NCBI GenBank assembly: GCA_964058805.1
Contig: CAXKVV010000931.1
Location: 1 to 32,698 of the forward strand
Origin: Schoenoplectus triqueter
Lineage: Eukaryota; Streptophyta; Magnoliopsida; Poales; Cyperaceae
DNA length: 32,698 bases
Direction of reading: 5' to 3'
The position numbers and the translations under genes were made by a program. Positions 1 through 12,700 of this stretch are shown in pieces. The notes below the pieces were generated by a model. That model ran no database searches and was not told where the DNA came from. It saw only the letters and a program-made list of their open reading frames with translations. Each line of letters opens with the position of its first letter. The stretch's first letter is position 1.

Positions 1-797
1 AGTTAATTAAGAATAAAAGCAATTAATTAATTAATTAAAGGAAATAATAATGCTAATGTAATTCAACGTCATTGGGCATCTCATGTTCATTAAAATATTA
101 CTTTAATAAAAATAATCAAAATAATATATATTTATAATTATTTTGATAAAATGTGTATGAAATTTGAAAAAATTGAAGATTTTTAATCATTTAATATAAT
201 ATCATTGAACCGTTAAAATTTTAAAGTCATATGATGAGAGTTAAATTATTTTTAAATTGACATACACATTCTACCTGAACTACTAAAAATACATCTCTCA
301 TTTTAAATTTTTATATTTCAGTAACTAAAAAGAAAAAGGAAAGAGAAGTGAGTCGAACACTGGGCACACAACAACCGAGTAAAACATAGAGTGCCATTAT
401 TTAATATTCTGATTTCTGAGAGGCCACAGAACTGCTTCGTAAAGGTGCAGTATGAGGTACTGTACCTATATATCTTTTCTAAACGAAAACCATGCCTTAG
501 TGACCACTCACTGATGAGGGTTCCTACTTCCTTGCTTTGCATTGCAATATCGTTTTCTTTATGCATAAGCCAAGGTGATGTCAATTGATATTAATTGCGT
601 GGAAGCACTTGCATGGAAACATGCAAAAGTAGGTTTTAGTTGTCACAGAAACCGGCCAATTGTCAGTAACATTGACAATAGTTTAGAAGAAAAAAAAGTA
701 GCAATTTGCTTGGAAAAGCAAAGTATACAATAGATTGATTTAATTACCTGCTATGACATTAATATGTTAGCACCTTACATGTCAGATTTGGAGGGGG
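1..797. other. Intergenic, AT-rich, no gene seen
   Basis: Contains a short (TTAA)n tract at 21-40 and two overlapping ORFs on opposite strands (318-588) with no recognisable domain and no coding character. Nothing functional was recognised. Confidence 0.6.
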
Positions 798-805
798 CTA
801 CAGCT

Positions 806-1467
806 TAGGGCTGCACAAAAAAACTCGGGCTCGTAGCTCAGCTCGGGCTCGGATCGGACTCGAGCTAATCTGGCTCGAGCTAAAATGACTCGAGCTAATT
901 TGGCTCGAGCTAATCTGGCTCGGTAGTTAAATGAGCCGAGTTTGAGTTGGGGCCGGCTCGGCTCGTGGCTCGACTCAGCTCGAATAAAAAATAGTTTTTA
1001 TAATTTTTTTTTTGCCGAACTCTAATCCGATAACTCATCTCTCATCATCTCTCACTATCTCACCATGTCAGCGGCTTAAAGACGTCTCTTGCTCGCTCGT
1101 AATTAGATTCGTATATCTGACTCGATAGTTTTTTGTTGGTCCATCCATTCAAATTAATGCAGCGAAGATGTCATTGAAAAAATAGTTTGTTGATATACCA
1201 ATTTTGTACCAATTCTCATACCAATCTTTTAGATATACCAACTTTATAGTTTGTAGATGTATTAAATCTAAATATCAAATTGAGTCAACGCACATGCATT
1301 GGCTCGTGAGCCAGCTCGCGAGCTAGCTCGAATAGTAACGAGCCGAGTTTGAGCTAGGTTTTTCAGCTCGAACCGTTTCACGAGCTCGGCTCGACTCGAC
1401 TCGAATTTTCATGAGCCGAGCTTGAGTTAAGCCCAGCTCGGCTCGACTCGACTCGTTTGCAGCCCTA
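806..1467. mobile_element. Non-autonomous hAT-type element (MITE), 662 bp
   Basis: The element starts TAGGGCTGCA and ends with its exact reverse complement TGCAGCCCTA. It is flanked by an identical 8-bp direct repeat CTACAGCT (798-805 and 1468-1475), the target-duplication length of hAT transposons. Both arms are packed with GCTCG/CGAGC units (about 820-975 and 1305-1455) and pair imperfectly with each other. The middle is ordinary AT-rich DNA and codes for nothing. Confidence 0.93.
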
Positions 1468-1581
1468 CTACAGCTACACGCTAAAATCCTAATCATAACA
1501 GATTCAGCTCAATACATATTTGTTCAATTAACTTGTAGTAGTTCATCAAATTAGTTTACATATCTATCCAGTGCATATATG

Positions 1582-1821
1582 CAGTATCGGAGCTTCAATT
1601 AGATTGTAGATGGGGCCACTAACTTAGACTGCCACCTATTAGACCTAAATTTTTAACTTTTCTTATATTGGAAAAAAAACAATATGTACACTTAAAGGGT
1701 AAGAGAGGGGGCCAGTTTTTGATTTATTTTTAATAAATGAATATTATTTACTCTAATCATATTAATTTTTCAATCTAGGGGGGGCCGCAGCCCAATTTTG
1801 ATCAAAGAAGCTCCGCTACTG
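1582..1821. mobile_element. Small hAT-type MITE, 240 bp
   Basis: Terminal inverted repeats CAGTATCGGAGCTT and AAGCTCCGCTACTG differ at one position in 14. They are flanked by an 8-bp duplication CATATATG (1574-1581 and 1822-1829). No coding capacity. The TIR resembles the CAGTGGCGGA-type ends common among plant hAT MITEs. Confidence 0.88.
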
Positions 1822-1829
1822 CATATATG

Positions 1830-3295
1830 ATTATCAAATCTAAACAAATTAATTAAGAAGGGCGACAGGAATCCTCCACAGAATTATACGGTTCAGGTAC
1901 AAGAAATATGATGATGGAAGCATATAGAAGATATTCTTTTCTAGAGTTGTCAATAAATATTCGTAATTTGATATTTAATTCAAATATGCACGTAATCTAA
2001 AAAAAATCTAATATTTTAATGGATCTTTATAGGGACCTAGAAAATAATACGTTATCTTTTTTGTTGATTCACCATCTCGAAAGATCTTAATCTAAAATTA
2101 GTTAATAATTCATTAATTAACATTATTCTAATAATTTTAAATATGGTGTGAATCATTCAAAAATGATGTTCAAATAAATTTACCCACTCTTAATACAAAA
2201 CTTTTAAGTCATTATATCAATATGTAAAATATTTATAGTATAAAATAACAAATTCATTCTTTTGGGTATGTATTTTTTGCAATTCCAAATATTTCCCATC
2301 CAATTTGATGGGAAATTCGTTTTTGAATTTATTATATGATATATCATATTTCGATTCGTAGACAACCCAAGTATTTTTTTTTCGAATTCGAATTAATTAC
2401 TATCACCAATCTAAAAGCTGTCAATCACAATTCACTGTAAATCTGTAATGCATCGCATCACTGATTACGAGTCGAGAAAGTAGATACAAGGACCTCTGAG
2501 AAAATTAATATGAACTCCTATAGTCCTATTGCTTGTTTAATTTCCATCCATCAAAACAGTACAAGAAAAATAGTGGAAGTACGTATATGAATAGTATTAG
2601 TACATGCATGCTATAGCTGAGTATAATCATAGAGCATGTTAGGGTTATGTAGCGTGGCAGTCGTTGCCATAAAACAAGGTCATGCTGTTTCCATTGATCT
2701 GCGTTCAATGCGTCAGATATCACACACAAAAGCAGCGATGCCACAATGCCCCATGCTCTCATGCCATGCCATGAATTGTCAAACACTGCCACCATGCCAT
2801 GTCATCCTATGCCATTCATTGTCAATGACTCCAATAGCGCCTGTGGTCCAATTAGGTACCAACAAGGGAAAATCCATAAGGGTTTTACTGTTACTTGTTC
2901 AGTTTTCACACATGGTTTGCAATTTGGAGTTGGATAATTAGATGGGAGTTGGGAATAAGCAATTAAATAGGAGACAAGGACGACTTCATTAACTTGTCAC
3001 TATGTGCAAATTAATTGGTTTTGGAACGTTACTGGGTTTGTTGTGAATAATTGTCGACAATTTGGACTTTTATTATTGTTGCTTTCCTAAATTGAGATTT
3101 GAGATAGATGCCATGTGGGGTAGCATTTTTGGATCTTTTTCGAAGTTGAGGTTGAAATTTTAATTGAGACGTTGTTGGCTTGATTAACATATTTCATTTA
3201 AAATAGTTTTTCCTGTTAATTAATTGGGTTAATTAGATTTGATTGAGTACTTAAAGCATATTGTCCCCTTCGCCGATTTAAGATGTAGATATTTA
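1830..3295. other. Intergenic, no gene supported
   Basis: AT-rich sequence. The ORFs at 2526-2941 overlap on both strands around a CATGCC-rich stretch (2735-2815) and show no domain. The repeated ATGCC/CATGC words there look like low-complexity sequence, not coding sequence. Confidence 0.55.
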
Positions 3296-3656
3296 TTAAG
3301 GTATTAAAATAGGCTATTTTCAAAATTTTGATAATGAATTTTTAAATAAATATAAAATAAATCTTAAAAATAGAACAAAAAATTATAAATATATTCATTC
3401 ACTTAAAGATTGATAGTATTTCAAATTTTATGTAATTTTCTTATCGTTTGATAGTCCATCAATTATCATCAAAATTTTATACAATTTACAACGGTACCGA
3501 TTTTTAATTAACTATCAAACAATAACGAAATCATATGAAATTTTAAACACTATCAATTTAAAAGTAAAAGAAGGTATTTTTTATTTTTCAGATTTTTGTA
3601 TTTATTTAAAATTTATTATTAAAATTGTCAAAATAACCCATCATCAACGGGTCGCT
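3296..3656. mobile_element. Palindromic MITE, family with ...TTGTCAAAATAACCCAT ends (copy 1)
   Basis: The two halves are imperfect reverse complements of each other. The outer arms read as TATTTATTTA...TTGTCAAAATAACCCAT on the right and its diverged complement on the left; inner arms carry GATAGT.../...ACTATCAA. The same arrangement recurs more cleanly at 28086-28448, which supports a shared family. The left end is eroded, so this boundary is approximate and no target duplication was found. Confidence 0.6.
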
Positions 3657-5714
3657 TCCCATTAAAATATGTGCAAATCTATTAACCCCTAACATATGCA
3701 CTACCTACTAGTGAATAAATCAAAAGATTTTATGTTTTCAGCGGGCGATTAAAAAAATGTCTTAATGCTTCTATGTAACTAGATAAGTTGTTGCAGATTG
3801 GTACAAGTTAGAATGATAAATCACGATCTCATCACATGGTAGGATCATGTCAATACATTGGATCTATGCATCCTATATATTTATCTCTCTCCAATGAATT
3901 TGAGCGAGATATTATTGACAACAGGTGGATCTAGATTCTTTTTTTTTTTAATTAGTTCCATTACGGGTCAATACAGATCTCAATAATTTTGAAGTCTAAA
4001 TTTTATGACCGGGCTGCATAAAATTACAAACAAGTGCGTCAAATTAACCAAGCAATTGTTCTCACGTTATAAAGAAGCCTCAACTAAGGCTTCTTTGACC
4101 AACTGCTCCTCAATAATTATAATTACTTGCCATGATAAATTGTCAAGTGTGAGAAAATCAGGCTAGCTAACGTCAGAATATATCGCTCAGGCATACCAAC
4201 TTATAAATTATTTTAGTCAGCAAAAATTTAAAATTAAAAGAAAAATGAATGGGTCAGTTCACGGGCTTAAAAAAAAGTTCAATAAAGACATGCTACCAAA
4301 TACAAATCTCGCTATCTAGCCTGGTGAGCTGCCTTACTTAATTATTTATAACTATTAAGAAAACAAAATATATGTGTAAAAAATAAATTAAATTATTAAA
4401 ATTCATTTTAGCTATACTCTTATCTATTATCCCCCTCACGCTCTCCTGCTCTTTCTCGCAATCCCATATTTCTCTCCTCTGATTCTCCGTCTTACATTTC
4501 TGATCTCTCACACTTTCTCACTCTCGTATCTCTCTTCATTTATTTCAAATCTTTTTTTTTTTGTGTATTTTTCATTTTCTCGCAATGCTCAGTATGTCTT
4601 TCTCTCTCGAATCTCTCTCATGAATTCATTTGTACTATACAGTTCAAACATTTTATATAAATATTTTTTAATCTGCAATAATAATTATAAATATTTTTTA
4701 TCTGATATAATTAGTGTAAATGGTACAAATATTTAGTATAAGAACTTTTTAGTTTGCTATAATTAGTACTAATGTTTAGTATAAATAATTTTAAATTTGA
4801 CAAACAGTGCAAACTTTCAGTGTTTATACTTTTTATTATGTTATAACGATACTAATATTAGATATAAACACTTCTTAATAGGGGCGGAATGTAAGATTTT
4901 GGTCAGGAGAAAAATTATCAGGTTGTAATAGTTTATCGGGTTCAAACCTATTAACTAATCGGGTACTAAATAAAAAATAATAATTTAATATATATTCTTA
5001 TCTAATAAAAAAATATTAAAATAAAAATATTTTACATATTAAAAATAACAACAATATAAAGCTGAAAGTAATAGATAATCAAGTTGATGAAGAAAAATTT
5101 TCTCTACGAAACTACATATTTTGACATATTTGCATAATTATTTCATTATGCACAATATTAAATATTATTTTCTCAATAAAAATAATTAAATATTTTAGGG
5201 GGACAAATTTTTTGTAAGGACATATTAACAAAAATATTATTTTTCAAAATTAAAAAAGACAGCTATTGCCTGACCCGCTTTTGAATCGTATATAATTACT
5301 ATGAACATTTAATATAATCATTTTTTAGTTTTTTTGAAATGTTTCACGCAGGGAAAGCGCTTCACACTGGACTACGCATGGACTTGAGGGGAATTTTTAA
5401 GCATTCACTATTATGAGAAAAAAGTAAATGATATCTAATAAGTGCTGATAAGGGGGTCCACATTTCCTTTGACCGCAAATTCTTCCCTTTATGCACCCAC
5501 TTAATCAATGGTACCTACTTGGTTAATCCAAAAGTCTAAAACCAAGCTACAACTCCATCCAACGCATTAATTAATTTTCGGTTAAAATATGCGACACCCA
5601 ACCCAAGTAACCAACACACTGCATTGTTTGTTTCGTTTTTTATTGTCATTTATTATTTTCATAATAGCGCAGTTATGCCAATTGTGCTCCTTAGCGTTTT
5701 TCCTTCCCATTGTT
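3657..5714. other. Intergenic with CT-rich tract and degenerate AT-rich repeats
   Basis: 4430-4615 is a pyrimidine-rich tract (CTCTC words). 4635-4880 holds several loose repeats of a motif like TTTTTAGTTTGCTATAATTAGTA...AATATTTAGTATAA. A further partial unit lies near 5290-5330. No gene, RNA or clear transposon ends were seen. The last few hundred bases are the distal promoter of gene 1. Confidence 0.5.
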
Positions 5715-5860
5715 CCACAGATATATATACTTACTCTTGCATATATATCAACCCCTCAACTCTCATCTCTCATCTCTCATCTCCCTCCAGTCCAACATTT
5801 CAACCCCTCTCCTCCATCCATCTCTCTGTAGGAGAAGCAGAGAAATTAAACAGATTGAAG
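5715..5860 (+). promoter_or_regulatory. Gene 1 core promoter and CT-rich 5' leader
   Basis: A TATA-like run at about 5721-5729 is followed 30-40 bases later by a pyrimidine-rich tract with repeated TCTCATC units (5760-5830). This is a usual layout for a plant core promoter and leader. No ATG occurs between the tract and the start codon at 5861. The transcription start is inferred to lie near 5750-5760. Confidence 0.55.
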
Positions 5861-6719
5861 ATGGCAATTGAAGCTCAATATTCCTTGCCGATGAAACGCA
5901 CTCGCGAGAACCTTTCCTCGTACGCACTTCTCGAACCGACAATGGATATGCCGGCCATGCCGGTTAAACTGGCCCGTGTCGACGAGTCCGGTTTTCCTTC
6001 AACCAGTGGAAGAGCTGACTCCATGATGTCCTCCCAATTCAACCTTTTAAATAATGAAACCGACTCCATCCTTCAGCTTCATGTATGTATCATCTCTCAT
6101 TGTATAAAAAAAAAACAGATTTTGATCGCCTCAACTTCTTCTCAGTCTCTTAGTTTGTTCACAATTTTTTTTTTGAATTTCCCAATTATTACAGATGGAA
6201 AGAACAACATTTGCAGTAAAGGAGTTGGCGAAGAGGCGCTGCATGTCGATGCTCATGGCAATGGAAAAACAAGCGGCAATTATTCTTAAGCAGAAACAAG
6301 ATCAATTGGATAAAATGGTATTACAAAATACAGAGCTTCAGCAGCAACTCAATCAATTCAATGCCGAGAAACAACTCTGGTTTAGCATGGCCAAAAATAA
6401 TGAGGCCATTGCCGCAAATCTGCGATTGAACTTGGAGCAAGTCCTTCTGCAAAATAATATAAACGCGACATGTAACAACAACAATGGAAATAATGTGATT
6501 GAAGGATGCGGAGATAGTGATGAGGTTAACTCGGTATGCTATGATGAAAAGATGATTTCCGATCGGCGTGCTTGTAAGGTGTGCCAAAACAAGGAGGTTT
6601 CAGTGCTGATCTTGCCATGTCGGCATCTATGTGTCTGTGAGGGATGTGAGCGTAGAGTCGACATGTGCCCGGTGTGTCATGAGAAGAAGAAATCGTCTGT
6701 TCCTGTTTTAATTGCATGA
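5861..6719 (+). CDS. BOI/BRG-type RING-finger E3 ubiquitin ligase, gene 1 (two exons)
   Basis: Two exons, 5861-6082 and 6195-6719, give a 248-residue protein ending in TGA. The 112-bp intron starts GTATGT, ends TTACAG and is phase 0 (after His74). Residues 1-74 hold a family-like start (MAIEAQY), a basic KRTREN patch and a DESGFPSTSGR motif. About 75-165 is Gln/Leu/Glu-rich and should form a coiled coil, with the family-like W..MA.NNEAIAANLR segment. A C3HC4 RING lies at the C-terminus: C201, C204, C216, H218, C222, C225, C232, C235. All eight zinc ligands are present, including PCRHLCVC and CPVC. In Arabidopsis this family acts as RING E3 ligases limiting pathogen- and stress-induced cell death and touching gibberellin signalling; petunia SBP1 binds S-RNase. 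Substrates here are unknown. The frame is open upstream to 5624, but that part covers the TATA box and leader, so the start at 5861 (family N-terminus, G at +4) is preferred. The protein is shorter than gene 2 and lacks the intron near the N-terminus. Confidence 0.93.
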
Positions 6720-9700
6720 ATTGCAAGGTTTAGTCATTAAACGAAATAGCATGTTTCATGGAGCTTATGGAATCATGGAAGTCTGCAAATTTGCTTAAAT
6801 GTTTTTGGCAAAGATGTTGGCGAGGATGGGAATGGGGAGGGAAGAGAGGCATATACAGGTTTTTGGTTATCTTATTGTTAATTTGGCGCGAAATGGAAGG
6901 TTAACAGAGCTTTGCTTGTAAATATGAAATTTTTGAATTTTCCGTTGATGAGATTATTTATTTGTTTGTTTGTTTATTGATTCATTTGCTGTATATACAT
7001 TTGAAGTGTTTGTTGTAATTTTGTTTTTTTTTACTTCCAGCATGAAATATTCGCTATAATCCGAAGCAATCAACAACAAAGAGTGGGTATAAATTATAAC
7101 AAAGATAATTTGTATATGAATGGTAAGTGGGTGTAGTTTAAAATATATAGCTCTAACGAACGAGGGTCTTTTTTTCAGCCAGATTATTTCAGTTTTTATT
7201 TTTATTTTTTGTAAATTGGAACTTCTGTAGCTATATTTTGATTTGTATTGAAAATGATACATGTTTTTTTTCAATACAGAGTTGATTTTCACCCATTTGT
7301 TTGCAATAGATATTAATAGTCTTTGCACTACCATAAAAAAATGAAAGAATCGATGTGTGGAAGGAATAAAAGGCTCTGTTTTTATCAGAATTAACACGTA
7401 TTAGATCAGAAATCGCTATCACCTAAAACGAAAGGCTTGTGGTTTGTTAACCTTTCTTTTGCTTGGAAGAAACCAGAAAGAAATTTAAAAGGACTTGAAC
7501 CAAACAAAATACAAAATCAAAGGGACTAACATCACACCTCACGACTCGATACCAAACAAAAGCTAATGGCTCTATCTTTAATGTAAATACAAAGAGCAAT
7601 TAACGAAGCAACATGCAAATGTAATGTCAGATTCTCTTTCAACGTGACAGTCACATTTGTGCCAACCAGCCTTGCCGTGCAGTTCCTGTATTCTATATTG
7701 TAGCACTTTCAAAGGGAAACAAGGACAGAATATAGAAAAAAGAAACCCTTTAGCTCATGGCATGTGTTATTTGAATTCAAAACGCTTGATTCTGACCTCT
7801 CACTTATCATTTATGATTGACATCGGCTACCATTCTTAGAAAAAATTAGGCATGGATGGTACATCATTTTGGAAATTATCTAATAGAAATATTTAATGTT
7901 TATGACTTGCAATGACCAAATTCAGTAGGATCGTATTATTGCGAATCATACAAATAACGGATTTTAAAGTACCGATACAAAATGTCTAATATTTGATTGC
8001 AAACCAAATTTACATGCCGAAATTAAATTTAAACTGTATATATAAAGCAAATATATATGTAGTGACAACTTTCGGTGCAAAATATTTTTTTCTGTTGCAA
8101 ATATAGTATTTTAATACAATAAATCAGAGTTTTTTATTTGTAAAAAAAATAATAATTCCGAGTTTGTCTCATTCAAATATAAGGCTCAATCTCAAGCCAA
8201 AAAGTTTTTATATTTTTCATACGACTCCTTTATTCTATACTTGATAAAATGCAACTCCATATATCTTTGACCAAATATTCACTTCTCTTGTAGCCTTTTA
8301 TTTTAATTACGTCGCTATAGTTCCTTTTTATTTCCAACATATTATTACTGCAAGTTACTTTCGCAACATGAGTACCCTAAACTTTCAAGAAAAAAGAGGA
8401 AATTTAATATTTATGGGTAAAGGACTTTGTGCTTGCCCCACTTCTCCAACGAGGAAAAATGTTCATCTGTTCTTGAATAAGCGGTGTAATTGTTGGCGTA
8501 TGTAACACTCTTGAATAAATTTTATAAGATATTTATGCACAATTGTGTTCCTTGCAAGTGGAGGAGTCAATAATACATCTAATTACTTTGTGGAAGAGAG
8601 ATTGAGATGACCAATGGACATTAATTATCCGGAGAAAAACAAGCAATCAATAATTAATCCTATTAACACTTTACTTGACATAAGAAAACTAAAGATGAAG
8701 TTGTGCAAAGGGACAAATATAATATCAAGGACAGCATAATGTGAAGTTTGGTACGAGTCAATTTCATGTCATGGCCATCAAGGAAGAATAGTAATGACAT
8801 CCACCATATCCTGCATAAATAGTTGCATCTGCACTTATGCCCATGTTGATGTTGCGATGGAGAATCTCTTTATATAAATGAGGCTGTGGCTTGCTTAGTC
8901 TTCTACAACCACCTTGGTTAATTGCATCACATGCATGCGTACAATTATATTCAGTTTTTCTGTGGAGCTAGGTTGGTACGTGCGTTAAGTACACTGCAAA
9001 TTGGACATGCTAACTATTTTTCTATATCTAAAGATTTTCTTTATTTCCGCAATTTATTTCTTGTTGAATGTTATTATCGAGAATTGAATGTGAAATTGTC
9101 ATGATGCATGTGTTTGATGTAAGCTTGAAAAATATCGATAGTTCAATTTATAATTGAAAAAGTAATTCCAGCCAACATCATAGTTATTGAATTTTTTTTT
9201 CTCAAAATGAAGTTTCATAGAATGGAACATTAATTTGAATTGTTTTTATATGTAAATCGGAATTTCAACATCGAGTTAAAATCAATTAATGGACTTTTTG
9301 ACATCATAGATGTACTAATGATGAATAAATAAACATTTTGATGATGAGTAACATTGAATACGAGCGTGCAGTATAAAATTATGGGTGCAAATAACATCAT
9401 TGAATTTTATAAATTTATCTTGTAAATATGTATAGTTCAATTATTATTTTTTAAAATTAGTACAAAATACATATAATGACACCACTGAATTTTATTTGTC
9501 CCACTACGAGTGTCTATACATGCGCACAGATAAACTAACTTGAACTTCAGTGTTAGACTAAGAAAATTTTGAAATAAACCAAGTTAGTTGAATTCTCCAA
9601 ATAATATATTTTTTCCTATCTTTTCAAATTTCAATAAATGCAATCTCATTGCACAAAAAAACAAGGGGGAGCACCATAGTCCGGCGCAACAGAAGATCCG

Positions 9701-12700
9701 AAATGAAATTAGGGAACACGGAGGGACTATATATGAACGAAAGCGGACAAATCAAACGTTGTTTTATTTACTAATTTCATTGGATGGTGACAATATTTGG
9801 ACTAGTGATGAGGTGCATTATATATTTATATCTGTATACTTGTCACATTTAAAACAAAGTTGGCATCAGATTAGGGAAGATGGCAAAGATGCTTTTCCAA
9901 AGAGGGACTTGTGGTGTGATGTTTACATTTTGTATCAAAGGGAAATGCAACCATTGATTATTTATTGCTTTAATTCAAGGGGGGTTTGTCTCTAGGCATG
10001 TGCTTAGAACTAATTCCACCTTTAAAAAGTCTCAAATTCTAACATAAATATCATTGCCGTATCCAGAAAAGCATCTCCAATTTTGCTAAATCTCTTCTAT
10101 ACGTCAGCTCTATTTGATAGATGGTGACTTCTTGTCCCATTTACTAATATTCTGATGTAATTCGTGGCCGCCTAAAATTGCAACCGTTGATTAAATACAG
10201 CAGTTCTTATTTACTTTGTCTGATTATTTTTGAGGCGACGTGATTTACTTTGGTTAATATTATTCTACTTTTTCTATTATTGTGTCTGGTTTGTTATTTA
10301 GTTTTCGATGGTCCTTCTGACCACCATCACTTCTGGTTTTCTTCTTCTTTTTTCTTTTTTTTTTTGCAAGAAAAAATATTTTAGACTTCTCTCTTTTAGG
10401 ATGCTTTGACATGTGAATAATTTTTCCTAAATCCATTCATCGCTTAAAAAATTTCATCTTCAATTTTTATCTGGTAAGAAAAAGAATAAAGTTTTCACTC
10501 GAAATTATATCACCGACAAATAGGTCTTCAAAAAAAAGGCTTGTAAATATATATTTATTTTTTTATCGGAAAGATGAGACTCAAGATCTCAAATTTTATA
10601 ATTGTTCATAAGAATTTTCTATCCGGATTTTGAACATACGACCTCCCACATAGATGATATTATTTTTTATCTGTAGATCAAAAAATGATCCTTTGTAAAT
10701 ATGTAATGTCATGTAATGCTACAAAGATAAAATTCTCAACTCTAAAAGTGTTATTCTGACAAACAGTACACAAAAGAACAACACGCTAGACCAAGGAGCA
10801 AATAGTAGTATAGGATCAAACTCATATTTTCTGAAGAGTTTGTCTAAAGATTTGCCCGATTTTTTATTATAAACTGTTTAATTACTGATTAAAGTCCTGA
10901 TTTAACAATAATAATTTTTTTCGTGTATTAAAAATTATATTTAATTTTTTTTTTCGTAACTGTCCGGATTAAAATGAACCGTCCGATCTCCGTACAGAGA
11001 TCCCACAGAGGAAAAATTAGGAAAGGCGCTAGATCCCCTGCACGTTGCTATCAAGCACAATAGTAGGAAGCGGGCCCGGCCCAGCTAAAACCTGGACCAA
11101 TAAAAGAGCCTGTACAAGTGGGTCCCACTACATCAGGAGATCCATAAAGATGGCGGTACCTTTGGAGGTTTGTTCCCTCCAACAGTCTTCCAATAATGTT
11201 TGTTCCTTAATTTCATGTGACCTAATCCAATACACAATCATGCTTCCTACTATATCACAAATTGATATTTTGTAAAACATTATATATTAAGAAATAGATA
11301 TCAATTTCAGGAAGAATTAGTGTATATAAAATGTTGAAAACAATGAAATTTGCGCGTTTGAATAATGCTGCATATTTAGTTGCTAAAACGTGTCCATGTA
11401 AGATATCATAAGGCTATCATTTTCAGCTGGTTGTTCTTTGTACGTGTAAAAAAAAGTAAGAAATTCTCTCAAAAATAAATAAAAATAAAAATGTAAGAAG
11501 TAAGAACCGATGGAGATTGGAGGAGGCATCTTTCACTTTCTGTATCCTTTTTAATGTTCTCTCTCTCCTCTCTGAAGCCTCTTCTCCTGCGATCTTCAAT
11601 TTTGTAGGGCCGACTGCGTCGAGTGTGTGGCGGGCCCCATGGAGAAATAACAGTTGAAAGATAAAGGTCTTGTGATAGTATAATAGGTTGACGACGAGGT
11701 GGAGACAGGGCAGCTTTTTTCACAGATTAATTGATAATAATATTAATAATATATATTTTTACTTTTTAGCTTTTCAAGAAATTATGTTTCCCAACTCTTC
11801 AGACGAGGAGATATTGTGACATGCCTACGGGTAATTATTACAAAAAAAAGAGGATATATTGTGGCTTTGTGAGACATTTTTTTGTCATGAAGATTATATA
11901 ATCACCAGGTTAAAGCTCTTTTACTTTATTGCTTTTTTTCGAAGATTTATTTACTATTAAGTTATTATTATAAATCAATTAAGAAATATGTCACACTTAT
12001 CAGATATTTAGGTATTCATAAATTTAATGCTCCGGAGTGGAGAATTCTCAGTCAACCTTGTTCCTACTTTTTATTCAGCTTTATTTGTTGTTGTTTTTTG
12101 TGTTTCCATTTTTAATTTCCTCACTTTATTTGGTTACCACTTTATCTTTGCGTGAATGGTTGTCTCTCTTTGCATATCGTCGCATTAAAATTAGGTGCTC
12201 TCTCCAATAAAATCTGATAAGGCCATTTCGGTATATTGGAGGTGCCTTTCTTTTGTGTCTATTCTGATTCCTAAAGGATGTCCATTCAATTATTTGTTTA
12301 TTTTCCAAATTAGTCAAACAATTTATTTTTATTCATAGAAAAATAATATCGGATTAGCATGTCCTCCTTCAATTGGACTTCCCTTTTTTTATTAGTGGAA
12401 ATAAAATAGCACTGAGCTTATAAGGACAAAATAGCAAACATAGGGTGCATCCCATTTTGAAATAAACTAATTAGTGATTAGAACAAATCAAGCTACCACA
12501 ATATATTTTTTTAGTATTGATTAGGAAAAAGAAGCGACTAAACTTTCAATCAAAGAAATTATATGGCAACTTTGGGAAAAAGAAAAGGTGGGGAGGTTGA
12601 TTCCTTGATGCTTCTCTTCTGAAAAAATTAAACGTGTGCATCATTACTTGCATGCCACTTTCATAATGCCTACTTTGACATTATTGGATAATGGAATTAT

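Noticed and set aside
318..588. Overlapping ORFs on both strands
   Set aside because: Both are open by chance in the same interval and neither has a domain.
2526..2941. ORFs around the CATGCC-rich stretch
   Set aside because: Repeated words inflate open frames on both strands; no domain seen.
5624..5860. In-frame N-terminal extension of gene 1 from an ATG at 5624
   Set aside because: It would translate across the TATA box and CT-rich leader, is hydrophobic low-complexity sequence, and the family start motif lies at 5861.
9588..9995. 135-codon open stretch
   Set aside because: It opens with TTG, not ATG; the only in-frame Met codons come late, and no domain or homologue could be recognised. 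A transposase fragment was considered but no motif supported it.
11469..11723. Minus-strand ORF of 84 codons rich in Arg and Ser
   Set aside because: It is the complement of a CT-rich tract; no family resemblance, no promoter or splice support.
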